From assembly GCF_025770765.1 (NCBI RefSeq), contig NZ_JANZKY010000013.1, positions 121,077 to 185,076 on the forward strand: a stretch of 64,000 nt of DNA, written 5' to 3'. Below, piece by piece: positions 26,148 through 34,410 of the stretch. The notes beneath the pieces are model-generated. The model did no database searches. It worked only from the letters and a program-made list of their open reading frames with translations, and was not told the DNA's origin. The position numbers and the translations under genes were made by a program. Each line of letters starts with the position of its first letter. Positions within the stretch are counted from its first letter, which is position 1. The DNA is from Propionivibrio soli. Its GTDB lineage: Bacteria > Pseudomonadota > Gammaproteobacteria > Burkholderiales > Rhodocyclaceae.

Positions 26148-26870
26148 ATGAAAAAGATACTTCTCGTCGACGACGACCCGGAGCTTCGCCAACTGCTCGC
26201 GACCTATCTGGGGCGGCACGGTTTCGACACGCTGCTCCTGCCCGATACGCGCCAACTCGACGCGTATCTCGAGCGCTATCACCCCCACCTCGTGGTCCTT
26301 GACCTCATGATGCCGGGCGAAGACGGGTTGGCTGCTTGCCGCCGGTTGCGCGCACGCGGTGAAACGTTGCCGGTGATCATGCTGACGGCGCGCGATGAGC
26401 CAGTTGACCGGGTTATCGGTCTCGAAATGGGCGCCGACGATTACGTCGGCAAGCCCTTTGATCCGCGCGAACTGGTGGCACGCATCGAGGCCGTGTTGCG
26501 GCGCGGTCTGCGCTCCGCTGCGGCGCCCGACCCGCAGGGCGGGGTCGTGTGCTTCGGTGAATGGTCGCTCGATCGCGGCACGCGCCAGCTCGCCCGCAAT
26601 GGCGAGGTGGTCGCCCTCACGAGCGGCGAGTTCGCTCTGCTCAATGCGTTGGTCATGAATGCCAATCGGCCCATGAAGCGAGAGCGCCTGCTTGAGTTGA
26701 CGCGCGGTGACGACAGCGACTCGTTCGATCGCGCGATCGACGTGCAGATCCATCGCCTGCGCCGACTGATCGAAACCGATCCCTCGCGCCCGCGCTATCT
26801 GCAAACGGTATGGGGCGTCGGCTACGTGTTCGTGCCGGACGGCGGTGCCGAAGAAAAGCGCGCCTCATGA
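26148..26870 (+). CDS. OmpR-family response regulator
   Basis: The 240-aa regulator has a receiver with acidic pocket VDDDPE, phospho-acceptor Asp in LVVLDLMMPGEDG, Thr in MLTARDE and Lys in GKPFDPRELVARI. A C-terminal winged-helix domain follows (about 135-235): TRQLARNGEVVALTSGEFALL and RAIDVQIHRLRRLIE...YLQTVWGVGYVF. The overall character is closest to OmpR. Starts at 26130, 26136 and 26148 are all possible; 26148 (M-K-K-I-L-L-V-D-D-D) begins at the conserved core. Its stop overlaps the kinase start (ATGA), so the pair is co-translated. Confidence 0.9.
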   Translation: MKKILLVDDDPELRQLLATYLGRHGFDTLLLPDTRQLDAYLERYHPHLVVLDLMMPGEDGLAACRRLRARGETLPVIMLTARDEPVDRVIGLEMGADDYVGKPFDPRELVARIEAVLRRGLRSAAAPDPQGGVVCFGEWSLDRGTRQLARNGEVVALTSGEFALLNALVMNANRPMKRERLLELTRGDDSDSFDRAIDVQIHRLRRLIETDPSRPRYLQTVWGVGYVFVPDGGAEEKRAS

Positions 26871-28198
26871 AGCTGCTTCCATCGTCGCTTGCGGCGCGCA
26901 CTTTCCTGCTGGTGGTGGCCACGGTGGCTATCGCCGAGTTCGCGACCTTTTCGCTGATCTTCCAGAACGGCCGCGCGACGCATATGCACAAAACCGTGCA
27001 GTTCGTCACAGGGCAAATTCGCTTGCTGCAGAGTGTCCTGCCCGGTCTTGACCCGGGAGCGCGCCAGAATCTGGAAGGCGCGGACATTGGCGAGCAGTGG
27101 CTGCAACTGGTGCCGGACGGCGACCTCGTGCCACGCCGCGAGGCCCGTTTCGGGTTTGCGCACGGCCTCGGTGAACGGCTCGAGCAGGCTCTCGGCGAAC
27201 CCGTGCTGCTGCGCCATTCGCGGCAGAATCCTCGCGGTGGCCTTTGGATCGGCTTCCAGGCGGGCGGGGAACGGTGGTGGCTGGTCCTGCCGCCCCCTCG
27301 TTTCGAACCCCAGGGGTTACCGCGCGATCTGTGGCAATGGCTGGCCGCGACGCTGGCCGTACTCGTCGGACTGGCGGCCATCTTTGTACGCGGCATCGTA
27401 GGTCCTTTGCAGCGATTGGGCGAAGCCGTCGCAGCGACGGGCGGAGGAGCGGCGCGTACCGTTCTCCCTGAAGGACCGAAGGAAGTGCAGACACTGGCCA
27501 CTCAGCACAACACGATGGTGGCTCAGCTTGCACGGTCCGATGCCGAGCGGCGTGAAATGCTGGCCGGGCTGACGCACGATCTACGGGCACCGCTGGCGCG
27601 GTTGCGCGTTCGCCTCGCGCTGCTCGAAAACGCCGACGATTCCGCCGGACTGACGCATGATGTCGATGACATGGAACGCATTGTCAGTCAATGTCTGGCG
27701 TTTCTGCGCTCCGAGGAAGATTGTGCTCAGCCGACCGCGCCCTTGTTGATCGCCGACGCAGTCAGCGACGAAGTCGCTCGTCATGCCGAACTCGGCCGCG
27801 CCGTCACGATGACGGTGAGCGAGGCCGCGGCGCCATGCCAGGTAGCCATCGCGGGTGTCGCGCTCCGTCGCATCCTCGACAACCTCATCGGCAACGCCCT
27901 GCAGTATGGAGCGCCGCCGGTGGAGGTCGAAATCCTGGTCGATCGGCCGGGTAGCGTGTGCCTACGAGTACGCGACCATGGGCCGGGCATCCCGGCGGAG
28001 TTGCGCGAACGCGCACTGGAACCGTTCGCGCAGATCGAACCCGCCCGTGCTACCCGCGGAAGCTGCGGTTTGGGCCTTGCCATCGTGCGTACGATCGTCG
28101 CTTCGTGTGGTGGGCAAGTGCGGCTCTCGAATGCCGACGAAGGAGGGCTGATCGTGGAGGTCGTGTTCCCGACAACGGCTCCTTCGGTCGGGCAATAG
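26867..28198 (+). CDS. EnvZ-type sensor histidine kinase
   Basis: A 443-aa kinase with TM1 at about 8-30 (A-A-R-T-F-L-L-V-V-A-T-V-A-I-A), a periplasmic domain of about 120 residues, TM2 (W-L-A-A-T-L-A-V-L-V-G-L-A-A-I-F-V), HAMP (RGIVGPLQRLGEAVAATGGG), phospho-acceptor His in LAGLTHDLRAPLARLRVRL, N box ILDNLIGNALQYG, G1 RDHGPGIP, and G2 CGLGLAIVRTIV. THDLR-x-PL-x-R-x-R is the EnvZ subgroup signature. It pairs with the upstream OmpR-type regulator. The signal is unknown; the divergent Spy/CpxP-like gene hints at envelope protein stress or metals. Confidence 0.9.
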   Translation: MKLLPSSLAARTFLLVVATVAIAEFATFSLIFQNGRATHMHKTVQFVTGQIRLLQSVLPGLDPGARQNLEGADIGEQWLQLVPDGDLVPRREARFGFAHGLGERLEQALGEPVLLRHSRQNPRGGLWIGFQAGGERWWLVLPPPRFEPQGLPRDLWQWLAATLAVLVGLAAIFVRGIVGPLQRLGEAVAATGGGAARTVLPEGPKEVQTLATQHNTMVAQLARSDAERREMLAGLTHDLRAPLARLRVRLALLENADDSAGLTHDVDDMERIVSQCLAFLRSEEDCAQPTAPLLIADAVSDEVARHAELGRAVTMTVSEAAAPCQVAIAGVALRRILDNLIGNALQYGAPPVEVEILVDRPGSVCLRVRDHGPGIPAELRERALEPFAQIEPARATRGSCGLGLAIVRTIVASCGGQVRLSNADEGGLIVEVVFPTTAPSVGQ

Positions 28199-28331
28199 GC
28201 TCCTCGACTCTTTGTCGCTTGCTTCTTGCCCCTCTACCGGATACCTCCTAAAATTTAGCGCTGATACGATTTAGCAAAAACCCGCGAGAACCCTATTCGG
28301 GTAGACGCCGGTATTTTTCGGAGGGTGGCAA

Positions 28332-29264
28332 ATGAACGCGAAACGAATCGAAGGCATCATCCCGGTGATGATCACGCCTTATCTGGAATCGGGCGAAATC
28401 GACTATGCGGGACTCGAGCGCCTCATCGAGTGGTACATCGCAAACGGTTCGGACGCGCTGTTCGCCGTTTGCCAGTCGAGCGAAATGCAGTTTCTGTCGC
28501 TGGAAGAGCGTGCTGCGCTGGGCAAGTTCGTCGTCAAGCAAGCGGCCGGGCGGGTTCCCGTGGTTGTCTCCGGGCACATCAGCGACGATCCGCACAGCCA
28601 GATCGAGGAGTTGACGGTCGCCGCCGAAACCGGCGCCGACGGCGTCGTGCTCGTGACCAACCATCTCGATCCGAAGAATCGCGGCACGGAAACCTTCCTC
28701 GGAAACATGCGCTGGTTGCTCGAGCGTCTGCCGAAGGATATGCCTCTCGGGCTCTACGAGTGCCCGGCCCCGTATCGTCGCCTCTTGAGCGACGACGAAC
28801 TCCGCTTTTGCATGGATAGCGGCCGGTTCATCATGCTCAAGGACGTTTCCTGCGACCTGGAGACTGTGAAACGCCGCGTGGCCCTGACCAAGGGTTCGCC
28901 ATTCGCGATTCTGAACGCCAATGCGGCAATCGCCTATGACGCGATGAAGGCCGGCTCGCGCGGCTTCAATGGCGTGTTCACGAACTTCCACCCCGACCTC
29001 TATAAATGGCTGTACACGTCGGGTACGAAGCACCCGAAACTGGCCGACGAGGTGGCGACTTTCCTCGTTCTGGCGGCGTTGTCCGAAGCCTTTGGCTACC
29101 CCGTGTTGGCCAAGATGTACCACCAGCGCATTGGCACCTTCGGTTCAATTCACAGCCGTACGATCACTTTCGACGTACGCGAACGTTTCTGGGCCCTTGA
29201 TGCCATTCTCGACAAAATCGTGTCGGGAACGGAATCGATGCGCGCCAAGATCGCTGCGCTTTAA
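28332..29264 (+). CDS. DapA/NAL-superfamily aldolase or lyase, substrate unknown
   Basis: A 310-aa (beta/alpha)8 protein of the dihydrodipicolinate synthase/N-acetylneuraminate lyase superfamily. The Schiff-base Lys lies in FIMLKDVSCD and the catalytic Tyr in LYECPAPYRRL. However, the GTTGE pyruvate-carboxylate motif of true DapA is replaced by VCQSSE, so it is unlikely to make dihydrodipicolinate. The family condenses or cleaves pyruvate with various aldehydes. GGAGGGTGGCAA precedes the ATG at 28332. A terminator hairpin follows. It is an isolated gene downstream of the two-component system and gives no pathway clue. Confidence 0.82.
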   Translation: MNAKRIEGIIPVMITPYLESGEIDYAGLERLIEWYIANGSDALFAVCQSSEMQFLSLEERAALGKFVVKQAAGRVPVVVSGHISDDPHSQIEELTVAAETGADGVVLVTNHLDPKNRGTETFLGNMRWLLERLPKDMPLGLYECPAPYRRLLSDDELRFCMDSGRFIMLKDVSCDLETVKRRVALTKGSPFAILNANAAIAYDAMKAGSRGFNGVFTNFHPDLYKWLYTSGTKHPKLADEVATFLVLAALSEAFGYPVLAKMYHQRIGTFGSIHSRTITFDVRERFWALDAILDKIVSGTESMRAKIAAL

Positions 29265-29277
29265 ACGGTCGCGCATT

Positions 29278-29308
29278 ACCGTGACCGCCGCAAGCCGGCG
29301 GCCACGGT
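29278..29308 (+). terminator. Terminator hairpin after the DapA-like gene
   Basis: ACCGTG-A-CCGCCG/CGGCGG-C-CACGGT makes a 12-bp stem with one internal mismatch and a short CAAGC loop, starting 14 nt after the stop and followed by GTTTCT. It is a plausible intrinsic terminator with a weak T-run. Confidence 0.6.
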
Positions 29309-29476
29309 GTTTCTGCAGGGCCGAAAGCGGGCTCACGCCCTCTGTACCGTGAGGATGGCGGCGCGGATGGTGGTGCGTTTTGGCGCCGATGGGTTTTCTT
29401 GTCGCGCGCGTCGGCGCAAAATGCCCGAAAGCATTTCCCCGCCCGCGTGGGTGACCGTTTCGGCGTGGAGGACGGC

Positions 29477-29758
29477 ATGAGCCACAAACACCTGCATTTG
29501 CTTCAGGCGATCTACCGCGATCCGCCGAGTTCGAATATCCATTGGCGCGAGGTCGAGTCGCTATTCGACCACCTTGGCGCTACAGTCGAATCTGCACACG
29601 GTGCCCGTTTCCGCATCGTGCTCAATCGCATCGAGATCTTCCTGCATCATCCGCACAATAGCCCGACGTGCCCGAAGCAGGAGATCAAGCAGATACGCGA
29701 GTTCCTCGCTCGGGCCGGCGTGACTCTGTCGGCGTACGAAGCCTCATCAGCAAACTGA
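29477..29758 (+). CDS. Orphan HicA-like (YcfA) domain protein
   Basis: A 93-aa protein with the small HicA/YcfA double-stranded-RNA-binding-like fold: NIHWREVESLFDHLGATVE, RFRIVLNRIEIFLHHPHN and a C-terminal helix KQEIKQIREFLARAGV. HicA toxins carry a catalytic His in a G-S-H motif after the first strand; here the corresponding place reads A-H-G-A-R-F, so the ribonuclease His is displaced or lost. No HicB-like antitoxin gene is adjacent: flanking genes are a DapA-family gene and a convergent transporter. It is therefore more likely a non-toxin member of the fold. The ATG at 29477 follows GGAGGAC. Confidence 0.72.
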   Translation: MSHKHLHLLQAIYRDPPSSNIHWREVESLFDHLGATVESAHGARFRIVLNRIEIFLHHPHNSPTCPKQEIKQIREFLARAGVTLSAYEASSAN

Positions 29759-29799
29759 AGCGGTCATCTCCGATCGCGCATGGTGGCCGCGGGGCAATG

Positions 29800-31008
29800 C
29801 TAAGCGGCCTGACGCCGGCTCGTTAGCCGACGATGCAGCCACGCGGCGGTGGCGCCAAACAGCATCAGCGAGACCATGCCGAAGGCCAGCGTACGCGTCG
29901 ATCCCCAGAGGGCCGGTGCGAGGATGCCGGCCACTGCCCCGTTTCCTATCGACTGCAGGAACATTTGGCACGAGGCGGCGAGTCCGCGTTGCTCGGGAAA
30001 AGGCTCCAGAGAAAGCAACGTCAGGCATGGCATGGCGAGCGACATGCCGAACGTATAGAGCGGAATCGGCATCACGCTCCACGGCAGTCCTGGCGGGAAC
30101 GTTATGTTGAGGATGACGTTGGCAAGCGCGGCGCAAGCCATCACCACGTAACCCCGGACGATGGTCTGTTCCAGCGACAGTTTTCCGGCGAGCCGTCCCG
30201 AGTACCAGGAACCGGCCATGAGCCCGGCCATCGCCGGGCCGAAGAGCCACAGAAAGCCCGTTTCCGCGACACCGAGGTGGCGCATCAGGAATTCCGGAGC
30301 CGACATCACGTAAATGAAGAAGCCGGCAAAGTTGAGTGCCAGCGCCGCGCATGCACACAGAAAAACCGGCGAACTGAGAACCTTCACATAAGTCCGCGCA
30401 AGGTAGCCCGGATACAGTGGTTGCCGGCGTTCCAGGGGCAGCGTTTCGGGCAGGAGCCGCCAGCAGGCGATGAGCAGAATGACGGTGGCCACGACCAGAA
30501 AGCCGAACACGGAGCGCCAGCCGAACCAGGCCTGCAGCCGGCCGCCGATCATCGGCGCGACGGCGGGGGCGAACGCAAACATCATGGCGATGTGAGACAT
30601 CAAACGATGCGCCGCCGGGCCGTCGAACAGGTCGCGCACGATGGCGCGGCTGATGACGATACCTGCTCCGGCCGATATGCCTTGCAGCGCGCGTAGCGCC
30701 CACAAATGCTCAATGCGTGTGGCGAAGGCGCAACCGCCGGCGGCCAGGCCGAACAGGACGAGACTGACAAGGATTACGCGCCGGCGACCGAGGGCGTCCG
30801 AAATGGCTCCGTGCCACAACGCCATGACGGCGAAGGGGATCAGGTAGGCGGTTAGCGTTTGCTGTACCTCGATCGGTGTCGCGCCGAGGCTTTGCGCGAT
30901 ATCGGGAAACGAAGGCAGGTAGGCGTCGATCGAGAAGGGGCCGAGCGCGCCGAGCGCAGCCAATACAAGAGCGATGCCACGCGGTGGCGGGCTGGATGTT
31001 TGCGACAC
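29800..31008 (-). CDS. Bcr/CflA-family MFS drug transporter
   Basis: A 402-aa major facilitator with 12 predicted membrane segments. Seen: L-A-A-L-G-A-L-G-P-F-S-I-D-A-Y-L-P-S-F-P at TM1 with the Bcr/CflA signature (D-x-Y-L-P), the cytoplasmic G-A-I-S-D-A-L-G-R-R-R loop between TM2 and TM3 (MFS motif A), and R-A-L-Q-G-I-S-A-G-A-G-I-V-I-S-R-A-I-V-R-D in TM4-5. It is a proton-driven exporter; family members expel bicyclomycin, chloramphenicol or sulfonamides. The start is GTG at 31006-31008, just after the yifB stop, with AAGGAT as ribosome site, so it may be translated from the yifB transcript. Confidence 0.9.
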   Translation of the reverse strand: MSQTSSPPPRGIALVLAALGALGPFSIDAYLPSFPDIAQSLGATPIEVQQTLTAYLIPFAVMALWHGAISDALGRRRVILVSLVLFGLAAGGCAFATRIEHLWALRALQGISAGAGIVISRAIVRDLFDGPAAHRLMSHIAMMFAFAPAVAPMIGGRLQAWFGWRSVFGFLVVATVILLIACWRLLPETLPLERRQPLYPGYLARTYVKVLSSPVFLCACAALALNFAGFFIYVMSAPEFLMRHLGVAETGFLWLFGPAMAGLMAGSWYSGRLAGKLSLEQTIVRGYVVMACAALANVILNITFPPGLPWSVMPIPLYTFGMSLAMPCLTLLSLEPFPEQRGLAASCQMFLQSIGNGAVAGILAPALWGSTRTLAFGMVSLMLFGATAAWLHRRLTSRRQAA

Positions 31009-31009
31009 G

Positions 31010-32509
31010 TTAATCCTTGGCGAAGCGACGGTACTGGACGGCTTCGGCGATATGTTGGGAACGGAGGTCCGGACTTCCCGCTAGGTCGGCAATCGTGCGC
31101 GCGACCTTCAGCGCACGGTGATAGGCGCGGGCCGAAAGGTTCAGGCGGGCCAAGGCGTGTTTCAGCAGTGCCGATCCGTCACTGTCCGTTTCGCAATGCC
31201 GGTCGATTTCTTTTACCGTCAGCCGGGCGTTTGGTTTTCCTTGACGCGCTATTTGCAAGGCGCGTGCCTGACTTACGCGCTCACGTACGATTGAGGACGG
31301 CTCGCCATCGGGCGCTTTCTGTAGCGCGTCGGCCGGCACAGCGGGCACTTCGATTTGCAAATCGATGCGGTCAAGCAACGGGCCAGAGAGTTTGTTTCGA
31401 TAACGCGCCACCTGGTCTGGAGTACAGCGGCATTTTCCATTCGCGTCGCCGTGGTATCCACACGGACATGGGTTCATCGCGGCGATGAGTTGGAACTGCG
31501 CTGGGAACTCCGCTTGTCGAGCGGCTCGCGAAATATGGACGCGACCGCTTTCCAGCGGTTCGCGTAGTGCTTCGAGGACGCGCCGATCGAACTCGGGCAA
31601 CTCATCGAGAAACAATACGCCCTGGTGAGCGAGCGAGATTTCGCCCGGGCGCGGCACGCTGCCGCCTCCGACCAGAGCGACCGACGAGGCCGTGTGATGG
31701 GGCGAGCGATAAGGATGGCGTCCGAACCCATCGGGGCGGAACTGCCCGGCGAGCGACAGGATCGCTGCCGATTCCAGCGCCGCTGCGTGCGACATGGGCG
31801 GCAATAAACCGGGCAATCGGGTCGCGAGCATCGATTTGCCGGTCCCGGGCGGTCCGGCGAGCAGCAATGAATGGCCGCCTGCTGCAGCGATTTCCAACAC
31901 GCGCTTGGCTTGCGTCTGCCCGCGCACATCGGTCAGGTCAGGATAGGCGTCAGCCTCCGCGCTCTCAGTTAGTTCCGGAGTCCTGTGGGGCAGCGTCTCG
32001 TGGCCGGCCAGATGTGCGCACACCTGCAGCAGCGTATCGGCGCCGAGCACTTCCGCGTCGCGAGCAAGCGACGCTTCACGGGCACTCTCAGTCGGCATGA
32101 CAAACGCTCGTCCGCGCTGGCCTGCGGCAAGGACCATCGCGAGCGCGCCGCGTATGGGGCGCAACCCACCCGACAGCGAAAGCTCCCCGGCGAACTCGTA
32201 ACCCTGCAACGCGCTGTCCGGAATCTGCCCGGAGGCGGCCAGGATGCCGAGCGCGATCGGGAGATCGAACCTGCCCGATTCCTTCGGCAGGTCGGCGGGC
32301 GCCAGATTTACGGTGATGCGTTTGGCGGGGAACTCGAAGCCCGAGTTCTGCAAGGAAGCGCGGACGCGGTCACGCGCTTCCTTGACCTCCGTGTCGGGGA
32401 GCCCGACCAGAGTGACGCTCGGAAGCCCGCCGGCCAGATGGACTTCGACAGCGATTTCCGGAGCGGAAAGCCCGTCGAGGCCACGGCTATGGACGATGGC
32501 TAGCGGCAT
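31010..32509 (-). CDS. comM: YifB/ComM family magnesium-chelatase-like AAA+ ATPase
   Basis: A 499-aa protein with an N-terminal Lon-S5-like domain (PLAIVHSRGLDGLSAPEIAVEVHLAGGLPSVTLVGLPD), an AAA+ core with Walker A GPPGTGKSM, Walker B GVLFLDELPEF, and a C-terminal Mg-chelatase domain including the zinc-like Cys stretch MNPCPCGYHGDANGKCRCTP. In naturally transformable bacteria ComM is a hexameric helicase promoting branch migration during integration of DNA; in others the role is unclear. The ATG at 32507-32509 lies 63 nt after the ubiK stop, and the transporter gene follows directly. Confidence 0.93.
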   Translation of the reverse strand: MPLAIVHSRGLDGLSAPEIAVEVHLAGGLPSVTLVGLPDTEVKEARDRVRASLQNSGFEFPAKRITVNLAPADLPKESGRFDLPIALGILAASGQIPDSALQGYEFAGELSLSGGLRPIRGALAMVLAAGQRGRAFVMPTESAREASLARDAEVLGADTLLQVCAHLAGHETLPHRTPELTESAEADAYPDLTDVRGQTQAKRVLEIAAAGGHSLLLAGPPGTGKSMLATRLPGLLPPMSHAAALESAAILSLAGQFRPDGFGRHPYRSPHHTASSVALVGGGSVPRPGEISLAHQGVLFLDELPEFDRRVLEALREPLESGRVHISRAARQAEFPAQFQLIAAMNPCPCGYHGDANGKCRCTPDQVARYRNKLSGPLLDRIDLQIEVPAVPADALQKAPDGEPSSIVRERVSQARALQIARQGKPNARLTVKEIDRHCETDSDGSALLKHALARLNLSARAYHRALKVARTIADLAGSPDLRSQHIAEAVQYRRFAKD

Positions 32510-32572
32510 GTGCGGAGGATCGGTTGCGACGGCCAGCCGGCCGCGCTTAGCGCGTCGCAGCCGGGCGCGGGA

Positions 32573-32818
32573 TCAGGCGTCGTTCTGATTGCGGCTTTCA
32601 AGCGCAGTGACGCGGGCTTCGAGGTCCTTGAGCTTTTCGCGGGTGCGTTGCAGCACCTGCGCCTGGATATCGAACTCCTCGCGGCTCACAAGATCGAGCT
32701 TGGTGAAAAAACTCGACAGGAGCGCACGGGCGTTCTTCTCGATGTCGGCGGCTGGGCTGGCGGCGATGATCGCTCCGAGCCGGGCGCTGAATTCCTCAAA
32801 TATTTTCGGGTCGAGCAT
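32573..32818 (-). CDS. ubiK: Ubiquinone biosynthesis accessory factor UbiK (BMFP)
   Basis: The 81-aa protein has an N-terminal amphipathic helix (D-P-K-I-F-E-E-F-S-A-R-L-G-A-I-I-A-A) and a C-terminal coiled coil (VSREEFDIQAQVLQRTREKLKDLEARVTALE), typical of the BMFP/UbiK family. UbiK binds UbiJ and assists aerobic ubiquinone synthesis at the membrane. The start ATG at 32816-32818 is chosen because M-L-D-P-K-I-F is the conserved N-terminus; the longer frame reads through the promoter. It lies upstream of yifB and divergent from the porin-glnK-amtB unit, an arrangement common in betaproteobacteria. Confidence 0.92.
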   Translation of the reverse strand: MLDPKIFEEFSARLGAIIAASPAADIEKNARALLSSFFTKLDLVSREEFDIQAQVLQRTREKLKDLEARVTALESRNQNDA

Positions 32819-33011
32819 GGCGTCATTTATCCCTGAAGACCGCTCTGAGTTTATCACACGGTGGGTTGCGAGACGGAGCGGCCCGTAGCGGCCGCCAGCT
32901 TTGGGGGCGATACGCCGAATGTCGCCGGAGGACGGTTCTTTCGCGTGCGCGCTGTTCGATGGTGCGCGGATTTCCGCGGTTGCCCTCGCGTGGTGCGGGG
33001 GGCTTGCATCA

Positions 33012-33029
33012 TGCGCCAGCACAGTGCGC
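33012..33029 (+). promoter_or_regulatory. Possible NtrC-type dyad
   Basis: TGCGCC-AGCAC-AGTGCGC resembles the NtrC site TGCACC-N5-GGTGCA with three deviations, about 70 bp upstream of the sigma54 -24 element. Single GGTGC half-sites also occur near 32972 and 32993. Nitrogen control of glnK-amtB by NtrC is well established elsewhere. Confidence 0.35.
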
Positions 33030-33089
33030 TCCTATGGCTGGTGATTATCGGTCGCAGAGTAACTAACTGAAAATACGTTAGATTTCTTC

Positions 33090-33105
33090 TGGCACGGAGG
33101 CTGCT
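33090..33105 (+). promoter_or_regulatory. Sigma54 promoter of the porin-glnK-amtB unit
   Basis: TGGCACGGAGGCTGCT matches TGGCACG-N4-TTGCW with one mismatch (C for the first T) and exact spacing. Transcription would start near 33116, 41 nt before the porin ATG. Confidence 0.75.
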
Positions 33106-33156
33106 TAAGAGTGTGGGCACCGCTTTGAGTTTTCCTGTCTACATGAGGAGCAGACA

Positions 33157-34005
33157 ATGAACAAGTCGATCATCGCCGCTTTGCTTGCCGCCGGATTTTC
33201 CATGGCGGCGTCGGCACAAACTCCCGCGCCAACGCCTGAGCATTCGGTGACCGGCAACATCGGACTCGTCTCGAGCTACCGCTTCCGCGGTATTGATCAG
33301 ACCTACGGCAAGCCGGCGATTCAGGGCGGCGTCGATTACGCACATTCGAGCGGTCTCTACGCGGGCAACTGGAACTCCAACGTGAGTTCGGGCGCCGGCT
33401 TCCCGGACGGCAATCTCGAAATGGATTTCTATGGCGGTTACAAGACGTCGCTCGGCGATTTCGGTCTCGACGTCGGCGCCATTTACTACTACTACCCCGG
33501 CTCCGAGGGCCGCTCGCTCGGGCTGCATGCCGATCATGGAGCCGTCTCGAACAAGGAACTCTACATTGGCGGCTCGTGGAAGTTCTTGTCCGTGAAGTAC
33601 TCGCACAGCATCGACGATTACTTCTCGCTGCGCGGGGTTGATTCCAGCGGCACGAGCACGGGCAAGAAGACGCGTGGCACGGGCTACCTGGAGGTCAATG
33701 CGAACTACGATCTCGGCGATGGTTGGGGCGTCAACGGCCACGTCGGTCACCTGAACCTGAAGAATGTTTACAACGGTGACTACACCGATTGGAAGGTGGG
33801 TGTGACCAAGGACTTCAACGGTTGGGTCGTCGGCCTCTCCTATGTCGATACCAATGCATCCGGCAAGTGCTCTGGCGCATCAACCTACCAGCCGTACTGC
33901 TTCGCCAAGTCTTGGCAGGATGACGGCGGCGTAGCCGACCTCAGCAGCAGCAACAAAGACGCCGGGCGGGGCATCGCCATCCTTTCGGTGACCCACTCGT
34001 TCTAG
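33157..34005 (+). CDS. TorF-family putative porin (Gcw_chp)
   Basis: A 282-aa outer-membrane beta-barrel protein. The signal peptide ends S-M-A-A-S-A, then alternating aromatic beta strands such as VTGNIGLVSSYRFRGID, the conserved N-terminal (S-x-Y-x-F-R-G) of the Gcw_chp/TorF family, G-G-V-D-Y-A-H-S-S-G-L-Y-A-G-N-W, and terminal SVTHSF ending in Phe, the BAM recognition signal. It directly precedes glnK-amtB (53-nt gap) behind a sigma54 promoter, so it may be an outer-membrane entry route induced in nitrogen limitation. AGGAG precedes the ATG. Confidence 0.87.
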   Translation: MNKSIIAALLAAGFSMAASAQTPAPTPEHSVTGNIGLVSSYRFRGIDQTYGKPAIQGGVDYAHSSGLYAGNWNSNVSSGAGFPDGNLEMDFYGGYKTSLGDFGLDVGAIYYYYPGSEGRSLGLHADHGAVSNKELYIGGSWKFLSVKYSHSIDDYFSLRGVDSSGTSTGKKTRGTGYLEVNANYDLGDGWGVNGHVGHLNLKNVYNGDYTDWKVGVTKDFNGWVVGLSYVDTNASGKCSGASTYQPYCFAKSWQDDGGVADLSSSNKDAGRGIAILSVTHSF

Positions 34006-34034
34006 AACTTCAGTAACCACCGGGGTCTGGATAG

Positions 34035-34397
<363 letters not shown>

Positions 34398-34410
34398 GGA
34401 GACAAAAGCC

